A DNA stretch of 64,000 bases from Rhodovulum sp. MB263. Its GTDB lineage: Bacteria > Pseudomonadota > Alphaproteobacteria > Rhodobacterales > Rhodobacteraceae. Location: contig NZ_CP020384.1 in assembly GCF_002073975.1 (NCBI RefSeq), positions 682,001 through 746,000 of the forward strand, given 5' to 3'. The translations under genes and the position numbers were made by a program. Under the pieces are notes generated by a model. That model ran no database searches, was not told where the DNA came from, and worked only from the letters and a program-made list of their open reading frames with translations. This document shows positions 17,817 through 26,675 of this stretch, one piece after another (positions within the stretch are counted from its first letter, which is position 1; each line of letters opens with the position of its first letter).

Positions 17817-20800
17817 ATGTCCGCGCCCCGATTCATCCATCTCCGAGTTCATACCGAATATTCGCTGCTCGAGGGCGCGGTTCGGGTCAAGAAACTGCCC
17901 GGTCTCTGCGCGGCGGCGGGCATGCCTGCCGTTGCCGTCACCGATACCAACAACATGTTCTGTGCGCTGGAATTCTCGGTGATGGCGACCGGCGCGGGGA
18001 TCCAGCCGATCATCGGCTGCCAGGTCGATCTCAGCTATGATCCGGCGGCGCCTGGCGAAGCCCCGCGCGCGCCCGCGCCGGTCGTGCTCCTGGCCCAGAA
18101 CGAGACCGGCTACGGCAATCTGATGAAGCTGAACTCGTGTCTCTATCTCGATACGGGCGGGCAGTTGCCGCAGGTGACGCTCGACGAGCTTGCGGACCAT
18201 GCGGACGGGGTGATCTGCCTCAGTGGCGGCCCGGACGGTCCGGTGGGGCGGCTGTTGCGGGCCGGGCAGCGCCCGAAGGCCGAGGCACTGTTGACCCGGC
18301 TGGCGGCGGCCTTTCCGACCCGGCTTTATGTCGAGCTTCAGCGCCATCCGGGCGAGGGCGGGCAGCCGACCGAGGCCGAGCGCGAGACCGAGCGCGGCCA
18401 TGTCGAGATGGCCTATGCCATGGACCTGCCGTTGGTCGCGACCAATGACGTCTATTTCCCCAAATCCGACATGTACGAGGCCCATGACGCGCTTCTGTGC
18501 ATCGCCGACGGGGCTTATGTGGACCAGGCCCAGCCGCGCCGCCGGCTGACGCCGCAGCATTATTTCAAGACTCCCGAAGAGATGGCGGCGCTGTTCGCCG
18601 ATCTTCCCGAGGCGTTGGAAAATACCGTCGAGATCGCGCGGCGCTGCGCGGTCAAGTCGGAAAAGCGCAAGCCGATCCTGCCGCGCTTCGCCGATGACGA
18701 GGTCGAGGAGCTGCGCCGCCAGGCCTGGGAGGGGCTCGAGGCCCGGCTGGCCGTCATCCCGCATGCCGCGCCGGTCGAGGATTACGAGAAACGGCTGCAG
18801 TTCGAGCTGGACATCATCGAGGGAATGGGGTTCCCGGGCTACTTCCTGATCGTGTCCGACTTCATCAAATGGGCCAAGGAACATGGCATTCCGGTGGGGC
18901 CGGGGCGGGGCTCGGGCGCGGGCTCGCTGGTGGCCTATGCGCTGACCATCACCGATCTCGATCCCTTGCGCTATTCGCTGCTGTTCGAACGCTTCCTGAA
19001 TCCCGAACGGGTCTCGATGCCCGACTTCGACATCGACTTCTGCATGGATCGCCGCGAGGAGGTGATCCATTACGTGCAGCAGAAATACGGCCGCGAGAAG
19101 GTGGCCCAGATCATCACCTTCGGCGCGCTCCTGTCCAAGGCCGCGGTGCGCGACGTGGGCCGGGTGCTGCAGATGCCCTATGGCCAGGTCGACAAGCTGT
19201 CGAAGCTGATCCCGGTCGAAGGGGTCAAGCCGGTCTCGATTGCCCAGGCCCTGACCGACGAGCCCCGCCTGCGCGAGGCCGCGAAGAACGAGGAAGTCGT
19301 CGACAGGCTGCTGACCTATGGCCAGCAGGTCGAGGGGCTCTTGCGCAACGCCTCGACCCACGCCGCGGGCGTGGTGATCGGCGACCGGCCGCTCGATGAG
19401 CTGGTGGCGCTGTACCAGGACCCGCGCTCGGACATGCCCGCGACCCAGTTCAACATGAAATGGGTCGAGCAGGCCGGTCTGGTGAAGTTCGACTTCCTCG
19501 GGCTGAAGACGCTGACGGTGATCCGCAATGCGGTCGACCTGATCCATCGCGGCGGACGGTCGCTGCATCAGGCGGCCGACGGCACGGTGCTGTACCAGCC
19601 GCCGCCCGGGGCCGAGGAGGATATCGGGCATATCCCGCTGGATGACGAGAAGACCTACCAGCTTTACTCCTCGGCGCGCACGGTCGCGGTGTTCCAGGTG
19701 GAAAGCTCGGGGATGATGGATGCGCTGAGGCGCATGAAGCCCACCTGCATCGAGGACATCGTCGCTCTGGTGGCGCTTTACCGTCCCGGTCCGATGGAGA
19801 ACATCCCCACCTATTGCGAGGTCAAGCAGGGGCTGAGACCGCTCGAATCGGTGCACCCGACCATCGACCACATCCTGGCCGAGACCCAGGGCATCATCGT
19901 CTATCAGGAACAGGTGATGCAGATCGCCCAGGTGATGGCGGGCTACAGTCTGGGCGGCGCCGACCTGCTGCGCCGCGCCATGGGCAAGAAGATCAAGGAG
20001 GCGATGGACGCGGAGCGTCCGAAATTCGTGGACGGCGCCAAGAAGAACGGCGTCGATGCGAAAAAGGCGACCGAGGTCTTCGACCTTCTCGAGAAATTCG
20101 CGAATTACGGCTTCAACAAGTCCCACGCCGCTGCCTATGCGGTGGTCAGCTACCAGACCGCCTGGCTGAAGGCGAACCATCCGGTCGAGTTCATGGCTGG
20201 CATCATGAACTGCGATATCCACCTGACCGACAAGCTGGCGGTCTATGCCGAGGAGGTTCGGCGCGGGCTCGATCTGGAAATCGTGCCGCCTTGCGTGAAC
20301 CGTTCGCTCGCGACCTTCGACGTTCAGGACGGAGCACTGGTCTACGCGCTGGGCGCGCTCAAGAACGTCGGGATCGAGGCGATGAAGATGATCGTCGCGG
20401 CGCGCGAGGACCGGCCCTTCGCCTCGCTCTTCGATTTCGCCCGGCGCGTCGACATGAAGCATGTCGGCAAGCGGCCGCTGGAAATGCTGGCCCGCGCCGG
20501 GGCCTTCGATACGCTCGATGGCAACCGCCGCCGGGTCTTCGAAAGCCTCGACGCGCTGGTGGGCTATTCGGCCGCGATCCACGATCAGCGCGCCTCGGCG
20601 CAGGTCTCGCTGTTCGGCGAGGCGGGCGAGGATCTGCCCGAGCCGCGTCTGGCGCAGACCCCGGACTGGCTACCGAACGAACGCCTGGCAGAGGAACAGA
20701 AGGCCATCGGCTTCTACCTGTCGGGGCATCCGCTCGACGATTACATGCCCGCGCTCAGGCGCAAGAAGGTGATGACCAAGGCCGAGGTCGAGGAAAAGAC

Positions 20801-21320
20801 CAAGGCGGGACCGGCCCTCGTCCAGATGGCGGGCGCCGTTGCCGCGCGGCAGGAGAGGAAGTCCGCAAAGGGCAATCGTTTCGCCTTCGTGCAGATGTCG
20901 GACCCGACGGGGCTGTTCGAGGTGACGCTGTTCTCGGACGTGCTCGAGGTTGCGCGCGATCAGCTGGAGCCGGGCATGAATGTGGTGATCCAGGTCGAGG
21001 CCAATCTGGAGAACGAGCAACTGAAGCTTCTGGGCCGGTCGGTGAAGCCGATCGATAAAGTCGTGGCCGAAGCCGGGGTGACCGGGCTCAAGGTGGTGCT
21101 CGAGACCGAGGCTGCGGTCGAGGCGGTCGCGGCGCTGCTCGACCGGGCACGGGGCGAAAGCGGGGCGCGCGGCGGTCGCGGCCCGATCGAATTCAGCCTG
21201 CTTGCCCCCGACCTGCCCGGCGAGGTCCGGATGACGCTGAACGACCGCTACCCGGTCAATCCTCAGATCAAGGGCGCGCTGCGCAGCCTGCCCGGTGTCG
21301 CCATGGTCGAAGAGGTCTGA
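17817..21320 (+). CDS. dnaE: DNA polymerase III subunit alpha
   Basis: The 1167-residue replicative polymerase catalytic subunit. An N-terminal PHP domain starts at FIHLRVHTEYSLLEGA. The polymerase active-site aspartates are in PDFDIDFCMD (about residues 402-411), and the PGRGSGAGSLVAYAL motif precedes them. A helix-hairpin-helix region and an OB-fold (about residues 990-1070) lie in the C-terminal third, followed by a tau/beta-interaction region. The length is normal for DnaE1 of this group. A long antisense open frame opposite it is an artefact of GC-rich codon bias. Confidence 0.97.
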   Translation: MSAPRFIHLRVHTEYSLLEGAVRVKKLPGLCAAAGMPAVAVTDTNNMFCALEFSVMATGAGIQPIIGCQVDLSYDPAAPGEAPRAPAPVVLLAQNETGYGNLMKLNSCLYLDTGGQLPQVTLDELADHADGVICLSGGPDGPVGRLLRAGQRPKAEALLTRLAAAFPTRLYVELQRHPGEGGQPTEAERETERGHVEMAYAMDLPLVATNDVYFPKSDMYEAHDALLCIADGAYVDQAQPRRRLTPQHYFKTPEEMAALFADLPEALENTVEIARRCAVKSEKRKPILPRFADDEVEELRRQAWEGLEARLAVIPHAAPVEDYEKRLQFELDIIEGMGFPGYFLIVSDFIKWAKEHGIPVGPGRGSGAGSLVAYALTITDLDPLRYSLLFERFLNPERVSMPDFDIDFCMDRREEVIHYVQQKYGREKVAQIITFGALLSKAAVRDVGRVLQMPYGQVDKLSKLIPVEGVKPVSIAQALTDEPRLREAAKNEEVVDRLLTYGQQVEGLLRNASTHAAGVVIGDRPLDELVALYQDPRSDMPATQFNMKWVEQAGLVKFDFLGLKTLTVIRNAVDLIHRGGRSLHQAADGTVLYQPPPGAEEDIGHIPLDDEKTYQLYSSARTVAVFQVESSGMMDALRRMKPTCIEDIVALVALYRPGPMENIPTYCEVKQGLRPLESVHPTIDHILAETQGIIVYQEQVMQIAQVMAGYSLGGADLLRRAMGKKIKEAMDAERPKFVDGAKKNGVDAKKATEVFDLLEKFANYGFNKSHAAAYAVVSYQTAWLKANHPVEFMAGIMNCDIHLTDKLAVYAEEVRRGLDLEIVPPCVNRSLATFDVQDGALVYALGALKNVGIEAMKMIVAAREDRPFASLFDFARRVDMKHVGKRPLEMLARAGAFDTLDGNRRRVFESLDALVGYSAAIHDQRASAQVSLFGEAGEDLPEPRLAQTPDWLPNERLAEEQKAIGFYLSGHPLDDYMPALRRKKVMTKAEVEEKTKAGPALVQMAGAVAARQERKSAKGNRFAFVQMSDPTGLFEVTLFSDVLEVARDQLEPGMNVVIQVEANLENEQLKLLGRSVKPIDKVVAEAGVTGLKVVLETEAAVEAVAALLDRARGESGARGGRGPIEFSLLAPDLPGEVRMTLNDRYPVNPQIKGALRSLPGVAMVEEV

Positions 21321-21677
21321 GCCGGGCCGCCATTCTCCCCGAATAGGCGCCGCTCGTAGCCGGGGATGGTGGTCCCGTGATTGTCTCCGCGGCTGGTGGC
21401 GGGGTCGGCCGTTCTCGCGGTGGGGCCTGCGGGCCGCTGCGCCCGCAAGGCGATACGCGCGGCCGACGAAAGCCGAGGATGGCACGCCCTTTCCCGTCCG
21501 GTCGGGTGCAGTCTTGCCAAGGTCGGCAAAGTTGCCGACGCCTTCCTATCCTTGGCAGGCTCCTGGAAAATGATCCGCACCGCGCCCTCTCGCCGGGCCG
21601 GCCGATGTCAGCCCCGACAGTCCGTCATCAGCCTTGCGATAAGCAGCAAAAAAGCCGGATCTTTGCGCAACAAGGCA
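21321..21677. other. Non-coding stretch after dnaE, no gene seen
   Basis: About 360 bases without a convincing gene. No terminator with a T-tract was found. It leads into IS debris. Confidence 0.5.
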
Positions 21678-21704
21678 AAGCCGGAGTTTTTCAGCGGCCT
21701 GTTA
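21678..21704. repeat. IS terminal-repeat-like end
   Basis: GGAGTTTTTCAGCGGCCTGT abuts the stop codon of the IS481-like fragment. It closely matches the ends of the small element at 51427-51574 (GGAGTTTTTCAGCAGCCTGC), so an element of that family once ended here. Confidence 0.5.
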
Positions 21705-21905
21705 GGTGTTCAGTCCCGGCATCTGGTGGATCCGAGCGACATTGAATCTGTCTGGCTCTGAGGTCCGGACTTTGCAGATGTATTCGTAGGGCGTGAGACC
21801 GCTGAGCGTCTTGAGGCGGCTTGCGAAGTTGTCGGTGAGGAGGGAACAGGCGGCCGTCCGGTGGACTGTCGACCCCGACGCAAGATGAAGTCGGCGAGGG
21901 GGTGT
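21702..21905 (-). pseudogene. IS481-like transposase, C-terminal fragment
   Basis: The minus strand reads LLTDNFASRLKTLSGLTPYE followed by YICKVRTSEPDRF and ends IHQMPGLNT, the standard C-terminus of this integrase-type transposase group. Only the last ~55 residues remain; the catalytic core is missing. It is joined upstream to a different IS fragment. Confidence 0.7.
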
Positions 21906-21939
21906 CGTAGTGGAGGCGTTTGACGTTCAGCGGGGAGAG

Positions 21940-22135
21940 AGCTCGACCATTCTCCAAACGCTTCGGGCAGGTCGCGCCACGGCACGCCGGTGCGGGAGAT
22001 CCGGAAAATTCCATCCGGAACAAGGCGATGGCTGGTCTGTTTGCGCCCGTTTGGCGCGCGGACAGTCAGGATGAAACGCTCAAAGAACGCCCATTCCTCG
22101 CCCGACATAAGGGCGCGTGCCAAGCTGGTCTCCAT
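21940..22135 (-). pseudogene. IS5-family transposase, N-terminal fragment
   Basis: The minus strand encodes an N-terminal piece: [17 protein letters not shown], then RLVPDGIFRISRTGVPWRDL and PEAFGEWSS, typical of the IS427 group of IS5. The rest is gone and the frame runs into the IS481-like fragment, so this is a composite scar of two elements. Confidence 0.65.
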
Positions 22136-22340
22136 CGCCGATACCAGCTTCGATCATACTTGCCGCGCGGGGCGAACCCCTTTTGTCAAAACAGCCTCGG
22201 GCAGGAGCAAAGCCCTCCGGCAGCGCTGTGTCCAGCTGTCCCGAACGTCGTGCTCCGGTGCCTTCTTCCTGGCGCAAATACCCATTTCACGAGGCCCGCC
22301 CCCGTCCCGGCGGCCCGGATCGGTGCCCGGCCTCGCACCT

Positions 22341-22502
22341 TTATGGCCGGTCGCGTTCGGCGCCCCGGGCCAGTGTCGTGGCCACCAGATGGCGGAACCG
22401 GTCGATCTCCTTTCCCTGCTGTTCTATGGCACGGCTCAGCCCGGCAAGTTCGCCCGTCAGCCGGTCGATCCGGTTGTCCAATAGGGTCAGTTCCCGTTCC
22501 AT
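22341..22502 (-). CDS. Small coiled-coil protein, SlyX-like
   Basis: A 53-residue reading frame starting [20 protein letters not shown] with heptad-like spacing of leucines and isoleucines, then EIDRFRHLV. It resembles the short SlyX-type coiled-coil proteins, but similarity is weak at this size. It is divergent from hisS with 85 bases between the two starts. It could instead be chance coding in GC-rich DNA. Confidence 0.4.
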   Translation of the reverse strand: MERELTLLDNRIDRLTGELAGLSRAIEQQGKEIDRFRHLVATTLARGAERDRP

Positions 22503-22587
22503 GCGTCCTCCGGACCTTGCGCGACCTTGCCCCCCGGCCCCCCTTCCGCTAGACCCCGCGCGACGCGTAGGCAGTGGCGAGAGACCG

Positions 22588-24084
22588 ATGGCCAAGGACA
22601 AGAAACCCCGCCGCCCCAGGGCCGAGACGCCCAAGGGGTTCCGCGACTATTTCGGAATCGATGTCACCGAACGAAAGGCGATGCTCGACCGTATCGCCGA
22701 GGTCTACCACCGCTATGGTTACGATCCTCTTGAGACCTCCGCGGTCGAGACCGTCGAGGCGCTTGGCAAGTTCCTGCCCGATGTCGACCGCCCGAATGAA
22801 GGCGTCTTCGCCTGGCAGGAGGAGGACAGCGACTGGGTCGCGCTCCGCTATGACTTGACCGCGCCGCTGGCACGCGTCGCGGCGCAGTTCCGCAACGATC
22901 TGCCCAGCCCCTACCGGCGCTATGCCATGGGGCCGGTCTGGCGCAATGAAAAGCCGGGGCCGGGGCGGTTTCGTCAGTTCTATCAATGCGACGCCGACAC
23001 CGTGGGCGCCGCGAGCGTCGCCGCCGATGCCGAGATCTGCGCCATGCTCTCGGATGCGCTGGAAACCGTCGGCATCCCGCGCGGCGACTATGTCGTCCGG
23101 GTGAATAACCGCAAGGTCCTGAACGGGGTGATGGAGGTCGCGGGCGTGCTCGACCCGGCCGATCCCTCGAAATTCGAGGCCGAACGCGGCATCGTGCTGC
23201 GCGCCATCGACAAGCTCGACCGGCTGGGCGAGGCGGGCGTGCGGGCGCTTTTGGGCGAGGGCCGCAAGGACGATTCGGGCGATTTCACCGACGGCGCGAA
23301 GCTGTCGGAGGCGCAGGCCGAGGTGGTGATGGGTTTCATGGCCGCCCGCCGCGAGAGCGGCGCCGGGACCTGCGCGCGGCTGCGCGAGCTGGTGGCGGGC
23401 TCGGCCATGGGTACCGCGGGCGTCGACGAGCTGGAAACCATCGCGACCCTGCTCGACGCGCAGGGCTATGGCCCCGACCGCATCATCCTCGATCCGTCCG
23501 TCGTGCGGGGCTTGGGCTATTATACCGGCCCTGTCTTCGAGGCCGAACTGACCTTCGAGATCCTCGACGAGAAGGGGCGGCCGCGGCAATTCGGCTCGGT
23601 CGCGGGCGGCGGGCGCTATGACGATCTGGTCAAGCGCTTCACCGGGCAGGACGTGCCTGCGACCGGCGTCTCGATCGGCGTCGACCGGCTGCTGGCGGCG
23701 CTGCGCGCCAAGGGCCGCGCCGGGGCCGGCATGGACGGGCCGGTGATCGTGACCGTGATGGATCGCGACCGGATGGCCGAGTATCAGACCATGGTGGGCG
23801 AGCTGCGCAATGCGGGCATCCGCGCCGAGGTCTATCTGGGCAATCCGAAGAATTTCGGCAACCAGCTCAAATATGCCGACAAGCGCCAATCGCCGGTCGC
23901 CATCATCCAGGGCAGCGACGAGGCGGCGCGCGGCGTCGTCCAGATCAAGGATCTGGTGCTGGGCGCGAAGATCGCCGAAAGCGCCAGCCTCGAGGAATGG
24001 AAGTCCCAGCCAGCCCAGTTCGAGGCGGCGCGCGCCGATCTTGTGGCCGAGGTCCGGCGGCTGCTCGCGCAGGGCGAGGGCTGA
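22588..24084 (+). CDS. hisS: Histidyl-tRNA synthetase
   Basis: A 498-residue class II aminoacyl-tRNA synthetase charging tRNA-His. Motif 1 region (GFRDYF...), motif 2 ([23 protein letters not shown] by key residues RY-GPVWR-E-P--GR-RQF) and the histidine A box ([12 protein letters not shown]) are present, with the C-terminal anticodon-binding domain from about residue 400. The ATG at 22588 starts at the conserved [21 protein letters not shown] leader. It is directly followed by hisZ and hisG, so tRNA charging is coupled with histidine biosynthesis. Confidence 0.95.
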   Translation: MAKDKKPRRPRAETPKGFRDYFGIDVTERKAMLDRIAEVYHRYGYDPLETSAVETVEALGKFLPDVDRPNEGVFAWQEEDSDWVALRYDLTAPLARVAAQFRNDLPSPYRRYAMGPVWRNEKPGPGRFRQFYQCDADTVGAASVAADAEICAMLSDALETVGIPRGDYVVRVNNRKVLNGVMEVAGVLDPADPSKFEAERGIVLRAIDKLDRLGEAGVRALLGEGRKDDSGDFTDGAKLSEAQAEVVMGFMAARRESGAGTCARLRELVAGSAMGTAGVDELETIATLLDAQGYGPDRIILDPSVVRGLGYYTGPVFEAELTFEILDEKGRPRQFGSVAGGGRYDDLVKRFTGQDVPATGVSIGVDRLLAALRAKGRAGAGMDGPVIVTVMDRDRMAEYQTMVGELRNAGIRAEVYLGNPKNFGNQLKYADKRQSPVAIIQGSDEAARGVVQIKDLVLGAKIAESASLEEWKSQPAQFEAARADLVAEVRRLLAQGEG

Positions 24085-24087
24085 GCG

Positions 24088-25194
24088 GTGCGGGACAAGG
24101 GCCGCATCCTCGCACAGGCCGAACGGCTGCATGTCTTCTTCCGGGGGGCCGGGGCCGAGCCCGTGCAGACCGCGATCCTGCAACCGGCCGAGACCCTTCT
24201 CGACCTTTACGGCGAGGATATCCGGGCGCGGGCCTATGTGACCTCGGATGCGCTGCGGGGCGAACAGATGCTGCGCCCCGACTTCACCGTGCCGGTGGTG
24301 CAGATGCATATGGACAGTGCTGCCGACCCGGCCCGCTATACCTATTGCGGCGAGGTGTTCCGGCGGCAGGAGCGCGACCCGTCCCGGCCCAACGAATACA
24401 TCCAGGTGGGCTATGAGCTCTTCGGCGGCGAGAGCCCGGCCGATGCCGATGCCGAGGTCTTTGCGCTGTTTTCCGAGGCGCTATCGCCGCTCGACCTGCG
24501 GGCCGCGACCGGCGATATCGGGCTGATCCTTGCTGCCGTCGATGGGCTTTCGACCACCGACAAGCGCAAGGCGGCGCTGCGGCGCCATGTCTGGCGTCCG
24601 CGTCGCTTCCGCGCGCTGCTGGAACGTTTCGCCGGGCGGATGCCGCTTCCGGAAAGCCGCAAGCGGCTGCTGTCCGAGATCGAGACCCATGGGATCGAGG
24701 CGGTGCTGGATGCCGCCGCGCCGGAAATCGGACTGCGCTCGCGCGCCGATGTGGCCCAGAGGCTGCATGCGCTGGTGCAGGATGCGGCCGAGCCGCCGGT
24801 TTCGACCGGCGAGACGGAACTCCTGGAGGATCTGTTGTCGATCCGCGAGACCTCGGTCAATGCGCTGGCGCATCTGCGCGACATCGCGGTGGATCTCAAG
24901 ACCATCGGCCCGGCGGTCGACCGGATGCAGGCGCGGCTGGATGCGCTGGCGGGGCAGGGGATCGATGTCGATCTCCTGGATTTCGAGGCAAGCTACGGCC
25001 GCACCACGATGGAATATTATGACGGCTTCGTCTTCGGTTTCTATGCCGAGGGCCAGCCGGGCTTGCCGCCGGTGGCCACGGGGGGGCGCTATGACGCGCT
25101 GACCCGCATTCTGGGGCGCGGCCGCGAGGTGCCCGCGGTCGGCGGCGTGGTCCGGCCGGAACTGGTGCTGTCTCTGACGGAGGCGATGGCATGA
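24088..25194 (+). CDS. hisZ: ATP phosphoribosyltransferase regulatory subunit
   Basis: A 368-residue paralogue of histidyl-tRNA synthetase that lacks aminoacylation activity and serves as the regulatory partner of short-form HisG. It shows the class II fold (YTYCGEVFRRQERDPSRPNE; later GFVFGFYAEG and VATGGRYDALTRILGRG) but no C-terminal anticodon domain. The GTG start at 24088 is 3 bases after the hisS stop. Its TGA overlaps the hisG ATG. Confidence 0.93.
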   Translation: MRDKGRILAQAERLHVFFRGAGAEPVQTAILQPAETLLDLYGEDIRARAYVTSDALRGEQMLRPDFTVPVVQMHMDSAADPARYTYCGEVFRRQERDPSRPNEYIQVGYELFGGESPADADAEVFALFSEALSPLDLRAATGDIGLILAAVDGLSTTDKRKAALRRHVWRPRRFRALLERFAGRMPLPESRKRLLSEIETHGIEAVLDAAAPEIGLRSRADVAQRLHALVQDAAEPPVSTGETELLEDLLSIRETSVNALAHLRDIAVDLKTIGPAVDRMQARLDALAGQGIDVDLLDFEASYGRTTMEYYDGFVFGFYAEGQPGLPPVATGGRYDALTRILGRGREVPAVGGVVRPELVLSLTEAMA

Positions 25195-25889
25195 CGCTGA
25201 AGCTCGGGGTGCCGTCCAAGGGGCGGCTGATGGAAAAGACCTTCGACTGGTTCGCCGAACGCGGCATCTCGATCGCCCGCACCGGGTCCGAACGCGAATA
25301 TTCCGGAGCGGTCGAGGGGGTGGACGGGATCGAGCTGGTGCTGCTCTCGGCGGGCGAGATCCCGCGCGAACTGGCCTCGGGACGGATCCATCTGGGCGTG
25401 ACCGGCTCGGACCTGGTGCAGGAGCGGATCGCCGACTGGGAAAACCGGGTGCTGGAACTCGAGCCGATGGGATTCGGCTTTGCCGATCTGATCATCGCGG
25501 TGCCGCGCTGCTGGGCCGATGTCGATACGCTGGACGATCTCGACGCGGCGGCGGCGGCCTTCCGGGCCGCTCATGGCCACCGGCTGCGGATCGCGACCAA
25601 GTATCACCGCCTGGTGCGGGTGTTCCTGCGCGATGCGGGTGTGGCCGATTATCAGCTGGTCGACAGCCAGGGCGCGACCGAGGGCACGGTCAAGAACCTG
25701 ACCGCCGAAGCCATCGCCGATATCACCTCGACCGGCGAGACGCTGCGGGCCAATCACCTGAAGATCCTGTCCGACGGGCTGATCCATCGCAGTCAGGCGA
25801 CGCTGTTCAAGTCGCGCCTCGCCGCGTTCAGCGATATCGACCGCACCAACTTGCATGCCATGCTGGACCGCCTGGGGCTCGCGGCCTGA
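25191..25889 (+). CDS. hisG: ATP phosphoribosyltransferase catalytic subunit (short form)
   Basis: A 232-residue short-form HisG that condenses ATP with PRPP, the first step of histidine biosynthesis. It starts LKLGVPSKGRLMEKT, contains TGSDLVQER and the PRPP-binding signature DSQGATEGTVKNLTAEAIAD by its key residues ATEGT. It lacks the C-terminal allosteric ACT-like domain of long HisG, which fits its dependence on HisZ encoded by the overlapping upstream gene (ATGA). Confidence 0.95.
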   Translation: MTLKLGVPSKGRLMEKTFDWFAERGISIARTGSEREYSGAVEGVDGIELVLLSAGEIPRELASGRIHLGVTGSDLVQERIADWENRVLELEPMGFGFADLIIAVPRCWADVDTLDDLDAAAAAFRAAHGHRLRIATKYHRLVRVFLRDAGVADYQLVDSQGATEGTVKNLTAEAIADITSTGETLRANHLKILSDGLIHRSQATLFKSRLAAFSDIDRTNLHAMLDRLGLAA

Positions 25890-26103
25890 CGGCCGGCTCG
25901 CGGCGGCCATGCTTAGGCTCGGCTGCCGCTGCGGGGCGCGCGTGCGCAGGGAGCCCGTGCATCGGGCTGGGCAACGACCGGCCTGTCCCCCTGGTGTTCG
26001 CTGTCGCGCCCCTCGCAGGCGGCCATTGCCCTGAAGTGCAGGTTTCGGTCCCTGGACGGCGTTTCGCCAGTGCAAACTTGCCGCAGCGGCAGGCAAGTCC
26101 GGT

Positions 26104-26538
26104 CTACCTGACCCCGATCTCGGCCAGTGCGGCCATCAATTGCGGCGGCAGCTCGTCTTCCTCGGCGCGGGCGGCGGGCAGATCGCGGGGCGCATCGCCC
26201 GCTTCGAGATACCGCCAGCCCTGGAACGGACGCCGCGGCACCGCCTCGGTTCGGATCACTTCGGGGTCGAGCACGATGGCGCAGCGCGTGATGCCGTCCT
26301 CGCCGGTGACCTCGTCAAGCCGCAGCACGCGCTGCCGGGCCAGGATCATGCCCTTGAACACCCAGTAGAGCGCGCCGCCATCCAGCAGCTCGGCCGCGCG
26401 TTTGGGCCACATCCGGGTGACATGGCGGGGCAGCCCGTCGGGCAGGCTGGCACGGCGCGCGGCCTGCCAGTCGATCAGGTCCTCGACCCGCTCTGCGCCG
26501 ACGCAGAGCTTTACCAGATTGACATGGCCCCTCGCCAT
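26104..26538 (-). CDS. DUF1489 family protein
   Basis: A 144-residue conserved alphaproteobacterial protein of unknown function. Family-like segments are HVNLVKLCVGAERVEDL, TRMWPKRAAELLDGGALYWV and FQGWRYLEAGDAP. The size matches the family. It is divergent from nrdJ with a 137-base intergenic region. No enzyme motif is recognisable. Confidence 0.85.
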   Translation of the reverse strand: MARGHVNLVKLCVGAERVEDLIDWQAARRASLPDGLPRHVTRMWPKRAAELLDGGALYWVFKGMILARQRVLRLDEVTGEDGITRCAIVLDPEVIRTEAVPRRPFQGWRYLEAGDAPRDLPAARAEEDELPPQLMAALAEIGVR

Positions 26539-26675
26539 CGTGCATCCACCAGATTCTGTTGATGAGACCCCAAACTAAGCTATCTGTTGCGGAGTTCAAG
26601 GAACAGCGTCGGTACTCTCGACCCCACCGACCTCCTTTGCCGAGTAATCTTCCGCGCGCATCCGAGGATCCCCAA

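Noticed and set aside
17727-20582. Very long open frame (951 codons) antisense to dnaE
   Set aside because: It is a by-product of high GC at third positions opposite a well-conserved polymerase gene, and its sequence has no protein-family character. Similar antisense frames oppose rnr, the transglycosylase, xdhB, hisS and nrdJ.
26539-26675. Cobalamin riboswitch or NrdR box upstream of nrdJ
   Set aside because: The 137-base region is too short and lacks a B12-box-like or paired NrdR-type motif that I can defend.
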